Shown piece after piece: positions 1 to 8,222 of a stretch of DNA of 22,100 bases; position 1 is the stretch's first letter; the number at the start of each line of letters is the position of its first letter. The translations under genes were made by a program, and so were the position numbers. The stretch is from Stramenopiles sp. TOSAG23-6 (Eukaryota > Sar): contig LT636019.1 in NCBI GenBank assembly GCA_900128565.1, positions 1 to 22,100 of the forward strand, in the 5' to 3' direction. Under the pieces are notes generated by a model, which searched no databases, was not told the origin of the DNA, and saw only the letters and a list, made by a program, of their open reading frames with translations.

Positions 1-25
1 CTACAAAAAATGCTATTTATCATAC

Positions 26-1834
26 ATGGGTACAATGGGATTCGTACCAACGACATTATCACCAATAGCTGGTTCACCATCACATAATGCCGGGGATAAT
101 GGAAATTTCTTTGGAGTAGCTATGCAAATGCAGATGCAACAGGCTGCATTACAACAGGCAGCCATTAAACACGCCGCGATGCAACAGGCAGCGATGCAAC
201 AGGCAGCAATACAGCAACAGATTATGCAAAATAGTATGGTGATGCAACAAATGCCTCACATGCAACAAATGCCTCACATGCAACAAATGCCTCATATGCA
301 CAATTATCACCAGCTCCAACAACAGCAGTTTCAACACCAGTTAATGGAAAATAATCCTGGAGGTCTAGAAATGCCACAAAATATGTATCATAGTAGTCAA
401 TACAACTCTATCCCTAGTGGCAGGAGTTATAGTTCATATCAGCATCCCAACGGAAGTAGTACCAATAGAAGTGCAGGCTATGATAATGGTTTTGATTCAT
501 CGGCGTCTGGGCGGAGTAATAGTAATAGAGGCAGTGTATTTCAACCGTATAACGCACCACCTAGTTTTAGATCAAGTAATGGTAGTTATACCAATTCATA
601 TAATACAAATATTCGGGATACAGAAAGTGTAGGTGGCACAACTAGAGATAGAAGGCATAGTGGTAGAAGAAGTAACAATAGATCGAGAGCATCTCGTGGT
701 TCATTTTCATCAACTGGATCTATGCCTAATAGAAGATCTGGAGGTGTAGGTAGCGATCGTCATCAGTCTGGAAGTGCTCGCTTATTACCCAAGCATATTC
801 AAGTTAGATTCTGTGAATCTTTGCGATCTTTTTACATTAGATATGACCCAGAGGTATTGCAAGAGCCGGGTAGATTACCAAGTATTCTACGTAGTTATAG
901 AGGGCGAGAAATGTATTTAGTTGCTGATATTGAACGACAGTTTGGATCTAGTCCAGAATCAAGAGCAATAGCGGCTGCTTTACAGACAAATAGAGGACCT
1001 CGATCAGTAAGTAGGGGTGTTGGATGGATAGGTAATAGTTCAAGTAATTCCTCAAGTGCTGCTGCAACAGCAGCGAGTGCGTCCGCAAGGCGTCTAAAAT
1101 CGCCAAGAGCCCAAGGATTGTTTGACAACTTAAAAAATGGCCCATCAGGAGCAAAAACAAGTCGACCTAATACTCGTGTATCAAAGCGAGAGGATGATCA
1201 AGGTTCGATGTCAGAAAGATCAAAATCGAAAGATAGATATCCAGTATTACTTAGTCCATTGCCAAAGACCAAAACAAATGCACCTTTAAGTAGAACATTG
1301 AGTGAATCTTCGATTAGTTCATCGGAATTATCTTCTAGCACAAAGCCAATAAGTTTTGCACTTCAAGAAGCTGCAGCGAATATCAATGATGACTTTCCTG
1401 AACTTGTTAACATAAATTCTAGTGAAGTTACAAGTGATGGATCTCCTACTAATCAACGACCAAGATTAAATCCACTTTCAGCAGGCGAAGCATCAACAAT
1501 CTCTAATCCAGATAGAATACACGACGTTGATGTTGGAAAATTTTATAAGAAGAAAAAAAAGAAAAAGAAAAAATCACCAAAAGGGCATAAAAAAAACAAA
1601 CTGAATACCCCCAAAAAGCAAAGACTTGAACGAGAAGCTGCTCTGAGATTACTAAAAAAAAATACAATAAATGTGAGACCAAAAGTTGCAGCTCCAAGAC
1701 GAGCCCCCCCTTCGGGACCCCCACCAAAACCTTCAGGGCCTCCAGTGATAAGGTCGGCAATACATTCATCTAGGTCAAGATCTTCAAGGAGTGACTTAAG
1801 TGGGCGGAGAAATGCAGTAGATAATGAATATTAA
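26..1834 (+). CDS. Low-complexity Q/M-, S/N- and K-rich protein of unknown function (possibly 5' partial)
   Basis: I do not recognise this protein. The 602-residue frame starts at the first ATG, but the same frame is open back to base 2, so an upstream exon or an earlier start cannot be excluded. From the N-terminus it shows a Gln/Met-rich stretch (about 32-110) with three perfect MPHMQQ-type repeats, and a Ser/Asn/Gly/Arg-rich region (about 125-250). Next comes the only segment that looks folded (about 253-320, from LLPKHIQVRF through YLVADIERQF), then Ser-rich disorder. A run of lysines (about 505-516) resembles a nuclear or RNA-binding basic patch, and a Pro/Arg/Ser tail ends the protein. 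Such composition is typical of RNA-granule or nuclear scaffolding proteins, but that is inference. There are no introners and no intron is needed. It ends in TAA. Confidence 0.75.
   Translation: MGTMGFVPTTLSPIAGSPSHNAGDNGNFFGVAMQMQMQQAALQQAAIKHAAMQQAAMQQAAIQQQIMQNSMVMQQMPHMQQMPHMQQMPHMHNYHQLQQQQFQHQLMENNPGGLEMPQNMYHSSQYNSIPSGRSYSSYQHPNGSSTNRSAGYDNGFDSSASGRSNSNRGSVFQPYNAPPSFRSSNGSYTNSYNTNIRDTESVGGTTRDRRHSGRRSNNRSRASRGSFSSTGSMPNRRSGGVGSDRHQSGSARLLPKHIQVRFCESLRSFYIRYDPEVLQEPGRLPSILRSYRGREMYLVADIERQFGSSPESRAIAAALQTNRGPRSVSRGVGWIGNSSSNSSSAAATAASASARRLKSPRAQGLFDNLKNGPSGAKTSRPNTRVSKREDDQGSMSERSKSKDRYPVLLSPLPKTKTNAPLSRTLSESSISSSELSSSTKPISFALQEAAANINDDFPELVNINSSEVTSDGSPTNQRPRLNPLSAGEASTISNPDRIHDVDVGKFYKKKKKKKKKSPKGHKKNKLNTPKKQRLEREAALRLLKKNTINVRPKVAAPRRAPPSGPPPKPSGPPVIRSAIHSSRSRSSRSDLSGRRNAVDNEY
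118..300 (+). repeat. In-frame short repeats coding Gln/Met/Ala
   Basis: An 18-bp unit (ATGCAACAAATGCCTCAC) is repeated three times nearly perfectly at about 243-296, coding MQQMPH. It is preceded by looser copies of a 12-15 bp unit coding MQQAA or IQQAA. These are coding microsatellites, likely variable in length between strains. Confidence 0.8.
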
Positions 1835-2224
1835 AAAATATTTAACAAATAAAATTTAATTTTGGTGAAAATTTTATGAATTAATATATTTTTAGGGGTA
1901 TGGGCAATGAATACGAAGATATAGATAAAATTTCATTTCTAGATTTATTTTCATTGTGTATTGGATCAAACAAACACCAAAAGAAGAATCACTAGTAAAT
2001 ATTCGAATTATTTGTGATGTCTACGTATTCCGGTCTACAGCCGTTTTTTTGACCGTTAAAAGTTATCAGATACTAGGTGTAGTATCCTATACACGATACC
2101 CAAGCATATAATACATAGCTGTGCCTAAATATGAACTAGGAAATATTCTTACTATGATTATCCTTCAAAGAGTATATATGTTTTCATGTAGATATACTAA
2201 ATAGAAAAATGCTATAACACCGCA
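1835..2224. other. Intergenic region between two + strand genes
   Basis: 390 bp of AT-rich sequence between the stop of the first gene and the ATG of the next. It must hold the 3' end of the former and the promoter of the latter. I see no RNA gene, introner core or convincing ORF here, and no clear TATA or polyadenylation signal beyond general AT richness. Confidence 0.6.
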
Positions 2225-4363
2225 ATGCTACGAGATAAAACAGATGTAGCGCACTGGCGCCATCGGCGATTTGCTCTAGGAAGTGAGTGGCGTGATGGAA
2301 GTCTAGTGAGAAAAGTTGATTCTGTGTATATTACCAACAAATTTGGTTTAATGGTATCCCAGAGGAATTCAGTTAAATCACGTGAAAAAACAGGTCGTAA
2401 AAGGCAATATAGTGTACAAAGCCATTTACTCAAAGATTGTTCAAGAAGTCAAACAGAACAAAATCGTTCAACCAAACTACAGACCACACAGGAATCAAAC
2501 ACAAAGAAAGGTGCAGAATCCCTTCAAAAGAAGAACAAGAAAATCGCATGTATTTTCCCTTTGAATAAAAAGTTCAGTACACCGCCATCAATTCCAGAAA
2601 CACTTGGCATTGCACTTCCTGGACAGTGGGGTTCGGTACACGTCAAGCCTTCATCAACCACTTCTATACTAGATAGTCCAGTAGAACTCAAAAAAATAAA
2701 GGAATTGTCACCGAGGCATTGCAAATCTTCTAGAAAAGAAGTGAATAGCTTTGGAGTTGTTGCGAATTGTGATGAAAATGAGGGTGTGGAATTCCAAAAT
2801 AGAATAAAAGAATTAAAAATAAAAAAATATCAAATACTAGATGAACGGGTACATTTCGAACAAAGTCTAAATAAGGTTAATATTACACTTGCTGATTTTC
2901 AAAAGCGGATAGACGATTGTAAAAACAAAATAGAAAAGGAAAAGCTACAGCTGATAAATATGAAACACAATATAAAGGAAACAGAAAAAGGTATTTGCGC
3001 CACCAAGGAAGAAAATATCACTTATAAAGAAGATATAGAGACTTTATCTAAAGATGAACAAGCTATTGTTATTGACCGAGGTGTGGCATCCGCTACCTTG
3101 TACCTTGAAGATTTAAAGCAATCGGTTGTTGACATGGAAGAAAAGATAAAAATACATCAACGTACGATCAAAGATTTACACAACGCACATCATGAAGAAC
3201 ATAAAGCAAAGAAAAAGATGGATAAAAAAATTAGACGTTCAAAATCTGCAGAAAATAAAATAATCAAAAAGTTACAGGAATTAAATGATTTAGCAGAAAC
3301 CCATGCTATTGCAGTGGCGTCTGCTTTAGAGTCACGTCGACTCAAAGAAAGAAAAAAAGAAAAGGAAGCAAAACAAACTGAAGTGGAGGCTAGAAGAATT
3401 GAAGAGCAGAACAAAGAAAGGAAAAGAAGAGAAAATTTAGGATTGAAGTACACACCATCGAAATCATCTTTAGGTCTAAAAGTAATCCTAAATAAGCAAA
3501 ATAGTACAAAACAAAATACAAAGACATTGCATGGGGTACAGTGTATACCTTGTGGGAAGAAATTTATTCTTCAACGTGATTATGAAGCACATTGCAAAAG
3601 TGGTAAGCACCTTCGCATAATGCATCGACACAATAAAAAACAGATGCAACGGATGCAAGATGATTTTGGCATTGATGTTGGAGCATTACTAAATTATCAA
3701 GCCATGGAAAATAAAGTAAACCATCCTGTGGAAAAGAAGCGAACTCTCCCACCACTAACTAGAGAGAGACTTTTAGAACAATGGCTTGGACGAGGTTGCC
3801 ATCGTAATACAATTAATAGAAAAACACGACAACAGGGTCAAAATATTGGAATAGATAATTCACATCTCCAACAAAACTTGAAAGGGTTTCGCACACTATA
3901 TGAGAAGTACGAAAATATAACACAGTGTAAAGCAAGGAAAAAGGAAAAACAGAATCAAATACGCCGAATTAAAAAACACCGACAATCTGGAGGTCGTCGT
4001 ACATTAGACAAGAAAAAACCATACCTTCCAAAACTTTGCTTGTATACAGCCAAATTATATAGCAGCGCAGATGCAAGCCATTTCGATGTGAAGCAAAAAA
4101 GAGACATTTTGCCTCCTTTTCAGAGAAATATTCGCGATCTACCAATAAATCATAAGCGAAAGTTGGAACTTCTTTTACCAACACGAAATCTTCATATTAA
4201 AGAGCGTGCATTACTTTGTCACTTGGCAGAAACAGAAGCTATACCAGATGTACCAAAGTGGAAAGCAAATGACAATGAAGTTCTGCGAGGTATTACAGAT
4301 GCATCAGCTGTAATGCATGATCTCTATAAAACAGCTTGTGTTAGAGCAATTGAAAATAACTAA
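2225..4363 (+). CDS. Coiled-coil protein with a U1-type C2H2 zinc finger
   Basis: A single 712-residue frame without introns. The N-terminal 180 residues are basic and probably disordered. A long, highly charged coiled coil spans about 187-405 and ends in an Arg/Lys/Glu-rich helix. A zinc finger follows at about 440-462: Cys-x2-Cys, 12 residues, His, 5 residues, His (CIPCGKKF...HCKSGKH). The x5 spacing between histidines is typical of the U1/JAZ class, which often binds structured or double-stranded RNA or acts in spliceosomal proteins. The C-terminus is basic and helical, with one conserved-looking stretch (RERLLEQWLGRG, about 513-524). No family name is recognised; an RNA-binding role is inferred only from the finger class. 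Start is the first ATG of the frame; stop TAA. Confidence 0.8.
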   Translation: MLRDKTDVAHWRHRRFALGSEWRDGSLVRKVDSVYITNKFGLMVSQRNSVKSREKTGRKRQYSVQSHLLKDCSRSQTEQNRSTKLQTTQESNTKKGAESLQKKNKKIACIFPLNKKFSTPPSIPETLGIALPGQWGSVHVKPSSTTSILDSPVELKKIKELSPRHCKSSRKEVNSFGVVANCDENEGVEFQNRIKELKIKKYQILDERVHFEQSLNKVNITLADFQKRIDDCKNKIEKEKLQLINMKHNIKETEKGICATKEENITYKEDIETLSKDEQAIVIDRGVASATLYLEDLKQSVVDMEEKIKIHQRTIKDLHNAHHEEHKAKKKMDKKIRRSKSAENKIIKKLQELNDLAETHAIAVASALESRRLKERKKEKEAKQTEVEARRIEEQNKERKRRENLGLKYTPSKSSLGLKVILNKQNSTKQNTKTLHGVQCIPCGKKFILQRDYEAHCKSGKHLRIMHRHNKKQMQRMQDDFGIDVGALLNYQAMENKVNHPVEKKRTLPPLTRERLLEQWLGRGCHRNTINRKTRQQGQNIGIDNSHLQQNLKGFRTLYEKYENITQCKARKKEKQNQIRRIKKHRQSGGRRTLDKKKPYLPKLCLYTAKLYSSADASHFDVKQKRDILPPFQRNIRDLPINHKRKLELLLPTRNLHIKERALLCHLAETEAIPDVPKWKANDNEVLRGITDASAVMHDLYKTACVRAIENN

Positions 4364-4617
4364 TAATATGTTAATATTTTCAACTGAAAAACAACACGTG
4401 GAATATAGAGTTGAAAATGATAAAAAGTATCACTTTTATTTTTTTAAGATTATGGGACTATTTTTTGAGTAAAACATAGCTTCTGTGATATTGTATACAA
4501 TGTCTTCAATTATAGAAGAAATTGGTCAAAATATTTTTCAAGAAAGGCTACAGTTTTTTTGGACTTGCTGTGAAATTTAATGAATCTTTACCAAAGGACG
4601 ACGATAAAAATTGTGAG

Positions 4618-5280
4618 TTAGGAACAACACTTTTGCGATATACCCAATCGGTTTTGTGCAAAGTTAATTTTACTGGTAGATGAAGTGTTCCGTGCATTGC
4701 CAACAGAAGTATCTTTTTGGGCTTGATCGTAGGTCTTCATAATGAGTTTCTTGAAGGCTTTATCAATATTTTCTCCAGTCATGGCAGAAGTTCGCATACT
4801 CATCAGACCCTCTTTGCGACAAAAATCTTCGTGCTCTTCACGAGACACACAACTCGACGAATCATTTGCATTCTGTAATAAATCAATCTTATTACCTACA
4901 AGCATTATGCAATTTTGTACACCACTTTCTTCATCTGCAGAATCGCGAAGCTCTTTCAACCACGTAACTTTTGCATCCTCAAAGGATTTTACACTAGTGA
5001 CATCATACACAACTAAGGCACCAGCGGCACGCCTATAATGCGCACTAGTAATTGCACGGTATCGCTCTTGGCCAGCAGTATCCCAAATTTGTGCTTTAAT
5101 ACTCTGTCCACTCGGTGTCTCAACCACCTTGGTCCCAAATTCCACACCAATTGTAGGCTTGGACGCACTAGGTTCATATGGACCAGTTGAAGGGCGCGTA
5201 TAATATCCCAACATTTGAGTTTTACCTACACCTGCATTACCTATCAGTACAACTTTGTACACATCAGCATTAGAAGCCAT
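4618..5280 (-). CDS. Rab11-like small GTPase
   Basis: 220 residues, usual Rab length. It is expected to cycle between GDP and GTP and direct recycling-endosome or trans-Golgi traffic at membranes. The G motifs are complete: P-loop GNAGVGKT (14-21), the switch I threonine in PTIGVEF (42-48), DTAGQE (67-72), GNKID (129-133) and TSA (164-166). The switch II sequence (RYRAITSAHYRRA) is the Rab11 signature with an extra Arg. The loop between P-loop and switch I is about five residues longer than in typical Rab11. The C-terminus ends in CCS after a variable tail, a likely double-geranylgeranylation site. It is intronless and divergent from the Rieske gene. Family assignment is strong; the Rab11 subfamily is likely rather than certain. 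Confidence 0.95.
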   Translation of the reverse strand: MASNADVYKVVLIGNAGVGKTQMLGYYTRPSTGPYEPSASKPTIGVEFGTKVVETPSGQSIKAQIWDTAGQERYRAITSAHYRRAAGALVVYDVTSVKSFEDAKVTWLKELRDSADEESGVQNCIMLVGNKIDLLQNANDSSSCVSREEHEDFCRKEGLMSMRTSAMTGENIDKAFKKLIMKTYDQAQKDTSVGNARNTSSTSKINFAQNRLGISQKCCS

Positions 5281-5751
5281 TTGCAGATGAAATCTATCCT
5301 ATTGTTGTATAAAACCGGAAAGACAATTTGAAATTCAAAAGGAGTTTGTTTTCGAGAGAGGGAGATGCTCTCGAGATAGATGCTCCTAAAAAAAACGAAG
5401 ATTGCGGAAACCCTAACCCTAATCGTAACGGATTTTTTATGATATTTCTTCTTTGTGTCAAAGGACGTTTAACTTTTATAAAACAATTCTGTCTATCTGT
5501 TGTCGGTATATCCTTGGCATGCCACAGACTGGTACATTGCGTGGTTGAATCAGTTGTAGAAATAAACAAAAGGCTCATAAATAGAATGATACGCTTATGG
5601 GGGAAACCGTGGCAGTTTCTCGCTAGAATTCCATTATCTACACAAGGTGTTTGATCTCCTTGTAGCATATTTCAAAGACTACTACGGAGGTGAACACTTT
5701 ATATAGTAAGTATTGGAAATACTACAAAGGAACGAGATTTGCTGTAAAAAC
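5281..5751. promoter_or_regulatory. Shared divergent promoter region with a telo-box
   Basis: About 470 bp between the ATG of the Rab gene (-) and the first ATG of the Rieske gene (+). At 5408-5422 it contains AAACCCTAACCCTAA, two telomere-like units, like the telo-box promoter element known from plants. A TATA-like TTTATATAG lies at 5698-5706, about 46 bp before the Rieske ATG. An open frame at 5328-5654 has no recognisable protein and is not called as a gene. Confidence 0.35.
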
Positions 5752-6622
5752 ATGCTTCTGATGTTGTATACAATACTAGTCGTGGTAGTTTGTATTTTGT
5801 TTTTACTTTTACCTTCTTGGAGTATTTTACAATTTGTTCTTTTCCTAAGTTTTGTTTTGGGTGTTTTGTATGTTACACCAACGACATCCTTGTTTACGCA
5901 GCTGCGTTCCTCTCAAAACCGTGCCATATGTAAAAAGAATAGTGTAGAGCTCAATTTGAATAATAGCAATATTATCTCTTTTAACGGAAAACAATGGGTC
6001 AAAATTGGACACACTGATATTTTTGACAAGAAAACTTCCATATTAATATCGAAACAAAATAATTTTCTGTGGTCTTCCCTTCAACTTCCACCAGTAGCTT
6101 TATTTCGGTTTGGTAGGGATTCTCCTATATATGCAATACAAGATGAATGCCCCCACGTTGCAATTGGTTCGTTGGCAGAAGGAGAAGCTGCCTCTCTCGA
6201 AGATATTGAAGACTTTTCTGATGCGACGTGTAATGCAGCTGTTTCGTGCCCGATACATAGCTTTACTTTTGATCTTTCCACGGGTCAGTGCATTTCTAGA
6301 GATTCGTGTACTTTTTTTTTTTTTATCATTTTCAAATTCATTTTTTTTTAGTAAATAATCTTATCATTATAACATAGCTAACGATTTTCAAATTAGATGT
6401 ATTTTCTTACTTATATGTGATGATGCTACTATTTATGAAACAATAATAAGTGAAGAGTTGTTTCCTTCTACTTGTGTGAAAAATAATGAAACGGGTTATA
6501 TATGGCTATGCACGAAACCTAAAAAAAGACGTGATGATGAAAAGTTTCTTATTTCGAATGTTGAAGGCGACAAAGTTCAGATGCACTTGGTGAAATTAGC
6601 TCTACAGAGAAAATATGGTTAG
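5752..6622 (+). CDS. Membrane-anchored Rieske [2Fe-2S] protein, two exons
   Basis: Exons 5752-6307 and 6399-6622 give 259 residues. The first ATG is at 5752; the open frame reaches slightly further upstream but only to a TTG. Residues 1-45 hold one or two hydrophobic membrane segments. A Rieske domain follows, with cluster ligands in CPH (Cys133, His135) and CPIH (Cys166, His169), and the usual SFTFDLSTGQC after the second pair. Such domains carry electrons, either in oxygenases or as nitrite-reductase-small-subunit-like proteins. No oxygenase catalytic domain is present, so a small electron-transfer protein is likely. The loop between the ligand pairs has 30 residues, with an acidic Cys-containing insert, longer than the common 15-20. 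The intron lies just after the domain, and exon 2 stays open to TAG at 6620-6622. Convergent with the hydroxylase gene. Confidence 0.8.
6308..6398 (+). mobile_element. Introner-like intron 1 (Rieske gene), 91 nt
   Basis: Begins GTACTTTT, has the branch-like core ATAGCTAACGA and ends TTCAAATTAGAT. Frame requires removal of 91 nt: either 6308-6398 (GT...AT, the register of the other copies) or 6306-6396 (GTGTAC...TTAG, canonical GT-AG). The two give TCG TGT or TCA TGT at the joint, and both are in frame. It is the most divergent member of the family and the only one where an AG acceptor works. Confidence 0.75.
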
Positions 6623-6740
6623 GAAGTACAAAGGTTGAAGGAGATCAATTTTGTTAGATACGAAATTATATACGAAAAAAGAATCTTCCATTGGTGAACA
6701 AAACGAATTAAATTACATAGGACAAACAATAATCAATTAA

Positions 6741-6774
6741 TATTTANTATAATATAATANAATATAATAGTAAA
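6741..6774. repeat. AT-rich simple repeat with ambiguous bases
   Basis: A run of ATAAT/ATAAA-like units with N at 6747 and 6760, between the convergent Rieske and hydroxylase genes. It probably lies in a 3' untranslated region. Confidence 0.6.
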
Positions 6775-7983
6775 CTAAGCCCAAAGCTGTTTTTCATCTG
6801 GTCGAATATTTCTTGTTTTTTCTATTATGGCATATAAGTTATCACAAGCATCAGTGTCGTTAATATTTGATGTATTTGTATTTGTTCCATCAGTGTCGTT
6901 CATTTTTGTATTTGTTTCTTGACTTTTCTGATTAGGGTGATGGTCGCTATTCTTTGATATGCTATTCTTTTGTCTCATACTGCACAAATCATCCACATTT
7001 TGTTTTTGTATTTCATCAGTACGTTTCCCCCCTCTTCTTAATAAGACATTTTCAGTCGCTTTTTTTTCCGCACGCATTTGAGAATTTCTTAATATTTCAA
7101 AAAATTTAACTTCCTGTTGAGTCAAATCTGGATGCCATATATCAAATATCAAATTGATACGACTCTCTGATGTATCATTCCATGCTTCATGTTCAAATGA
7201 ATCATCAAAAACTATAACTTTACCTTCAATAAAGTTTCTACTTTCTGAACCTACACGAATTCTGCACTTTCCCGCATTTTTAGGAATCACTAACGGAAAG
7301 TGAATCCGTAGTTTCTTGTTTGTAGGTCCATTATGTTTTACAATATGAGTGTGTGGTGCCATAGCCGAGAAGAAAGCATGTCCATATGATCGACCAAAAC
7401 TTTTAAGTAATTCTACAGTTTGTGGGCACCTCGAACGATTTGCCTCAAAATCAACGTTATGAAGGCAGAGATAAAAAACGTTCCACTCGCCAGCATCATG
7501 CGCAGGTGCCCCAACACAAGGATCCTCTTGTATTTTGGAATCTACTTGACTTGACCAAGTGGGGGAACGATATGGTTGAAAACCACTGGTCGTATGAGCA
7601 CAAGTTGCTTTTAAAGCTAATAGTTCGCTTTTGATTATTGAAAAATTGGCTTCCAGTTGAGAAATCCAGGGAAGAGCAGCAAACAATGTATCACCTTCCC
7701 AAAAAGCGTGCGATCTTAACTTTGGTATTCGCTGAGGACACCCCATTTGCCATTGACTAAATCCTTGTGTGTGCGCTTTTGCACCAAGACCGGAAACCTG
7801 CTGCAAAACATATCCAAGAGCGCGAACATTATTTTTATCCCCAGCCATTTTGCGGATACGAAATAATGCTGCCTTTTTAGCAAAAGGAGATAGATGAAAT
7901 TCATCCAGAAAAACTCCTATTTTATTCATTATTTCATTTTCCCTATCGCACGAAGAGGTGGAATTATCGGATGAAGAATTCAT
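6775..7983 (-). CDS. Aspartyl/asparaginyl beta-hydroxylase (ASPH-type 2-oxoglutarate oxygenase)
   Basis: 402 residues from the ATG at 7983; the frame extends to an upstream TTG that is unlikely to be used. The catalytic domain (about 90-300) matches the Asp_Arg_Hydrox family: HIVKHNGPTNKKLRIHFPL carries the HxG metal histidine (His217) and the 2-oxoglutarate-region arginine, and FDDSFEHEAWND carries the distal histidine (His265), followed by FDIWHPDLT. As known for this family, iron is held by two histidines without the usual Asp/Glu. These enzymes hydroxylate Asp or Asn in EGF-like domains in the secretory pathway. Here no signal anchor is visible, so localisation and substrate are open. The C-terminal about 100 residues are Asn/Asp/Thr-rich and disordered. 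No introns. Divergent from the helicase gene. Confidence 0.92.
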   Translation of the reverse strand: MNSSSDNSTSSCDRENEIMNKIGVFLDEFHLSPFAKKAALFRIRKMAGDKNNVRALGYVLQQVSGLGAKAHTQGFSQWQMGCPQRIPKLRSHAFWEGDTLFAALPWISQLEANFSIIKSELLALKATCAHTTSGFQPYRSPTWSSQVDSKIQEDPCVGAPAHDAGEWNVFYLCLHNVDFEANRSRCPQTVELLKSFGRSYGHAFFSAMAPHTHIVKHNGPTNKKLRIHFPLVIPKNAGKCRIRVGSESRNFIEGKVIVFDDSFEHEAWNDTSESRINLIFDIWHPDLTQQEVKFFEILRNSQMRAEKKATENVLLRRGGKRTDEIQKQNVDDLCSMRQKNSISKNSDHHPNQKSQETNTKMNDTDGTNTNTSNINDTDACDNLYAIIEKTRNIRPDEKQLWA

Positions 7984-8082
7984 CTTCTTTTTCCTCAAGA
8001 TGAAATTTGGATTTTGATCTTAATTCTATCTCGAATCTCGAATTTAGATACATTTAGATATTTGAATTGAAGGCGTACTAGC

Positions 8083-8134
8083 TAGGGTTGGGGGTTAGGG
8101 TTGGGGGTTAGGGTTGGGGGTTAGGGTTGGGGGT
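8083..8134 (+). repeat. Four tandem 13-bp telomere-like repeats in a divergent promoter
   Basis: Four perfect copies of TAGGGTTGGGGGT, i.e. TTAGGG alternating with a G-rich variant. They lie in the 239-bp gap between the divergent hydroxylase and helicase genes, 89 bp before the helicase ATG. The strand is strongly G-rich in four-G or five-G runs and could form a G-quadruplex. It may be an interstitial telomere scar or a telo-box-like control element. Confidence 0.95.
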
Positions 8135-8222
8135 TATGTTGTGTACAAAACGACTTCGAGGAACTGGACTGGATCTTCGAGATCTCTTTTGCTGCTAGTC
8201 TGTCTACCACACGACAGCAACT

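Noticed and set aside
5328-5654. 108-residue open frame between the Rab and Rieske genes
   Set aside because: No recognisable protein features; it lies in a divergent promoter, and an opposite-strand frame overlaps it equally well.
8083-8134. Chromosome end
   Set aside because: Only four units, with genes on both sides.
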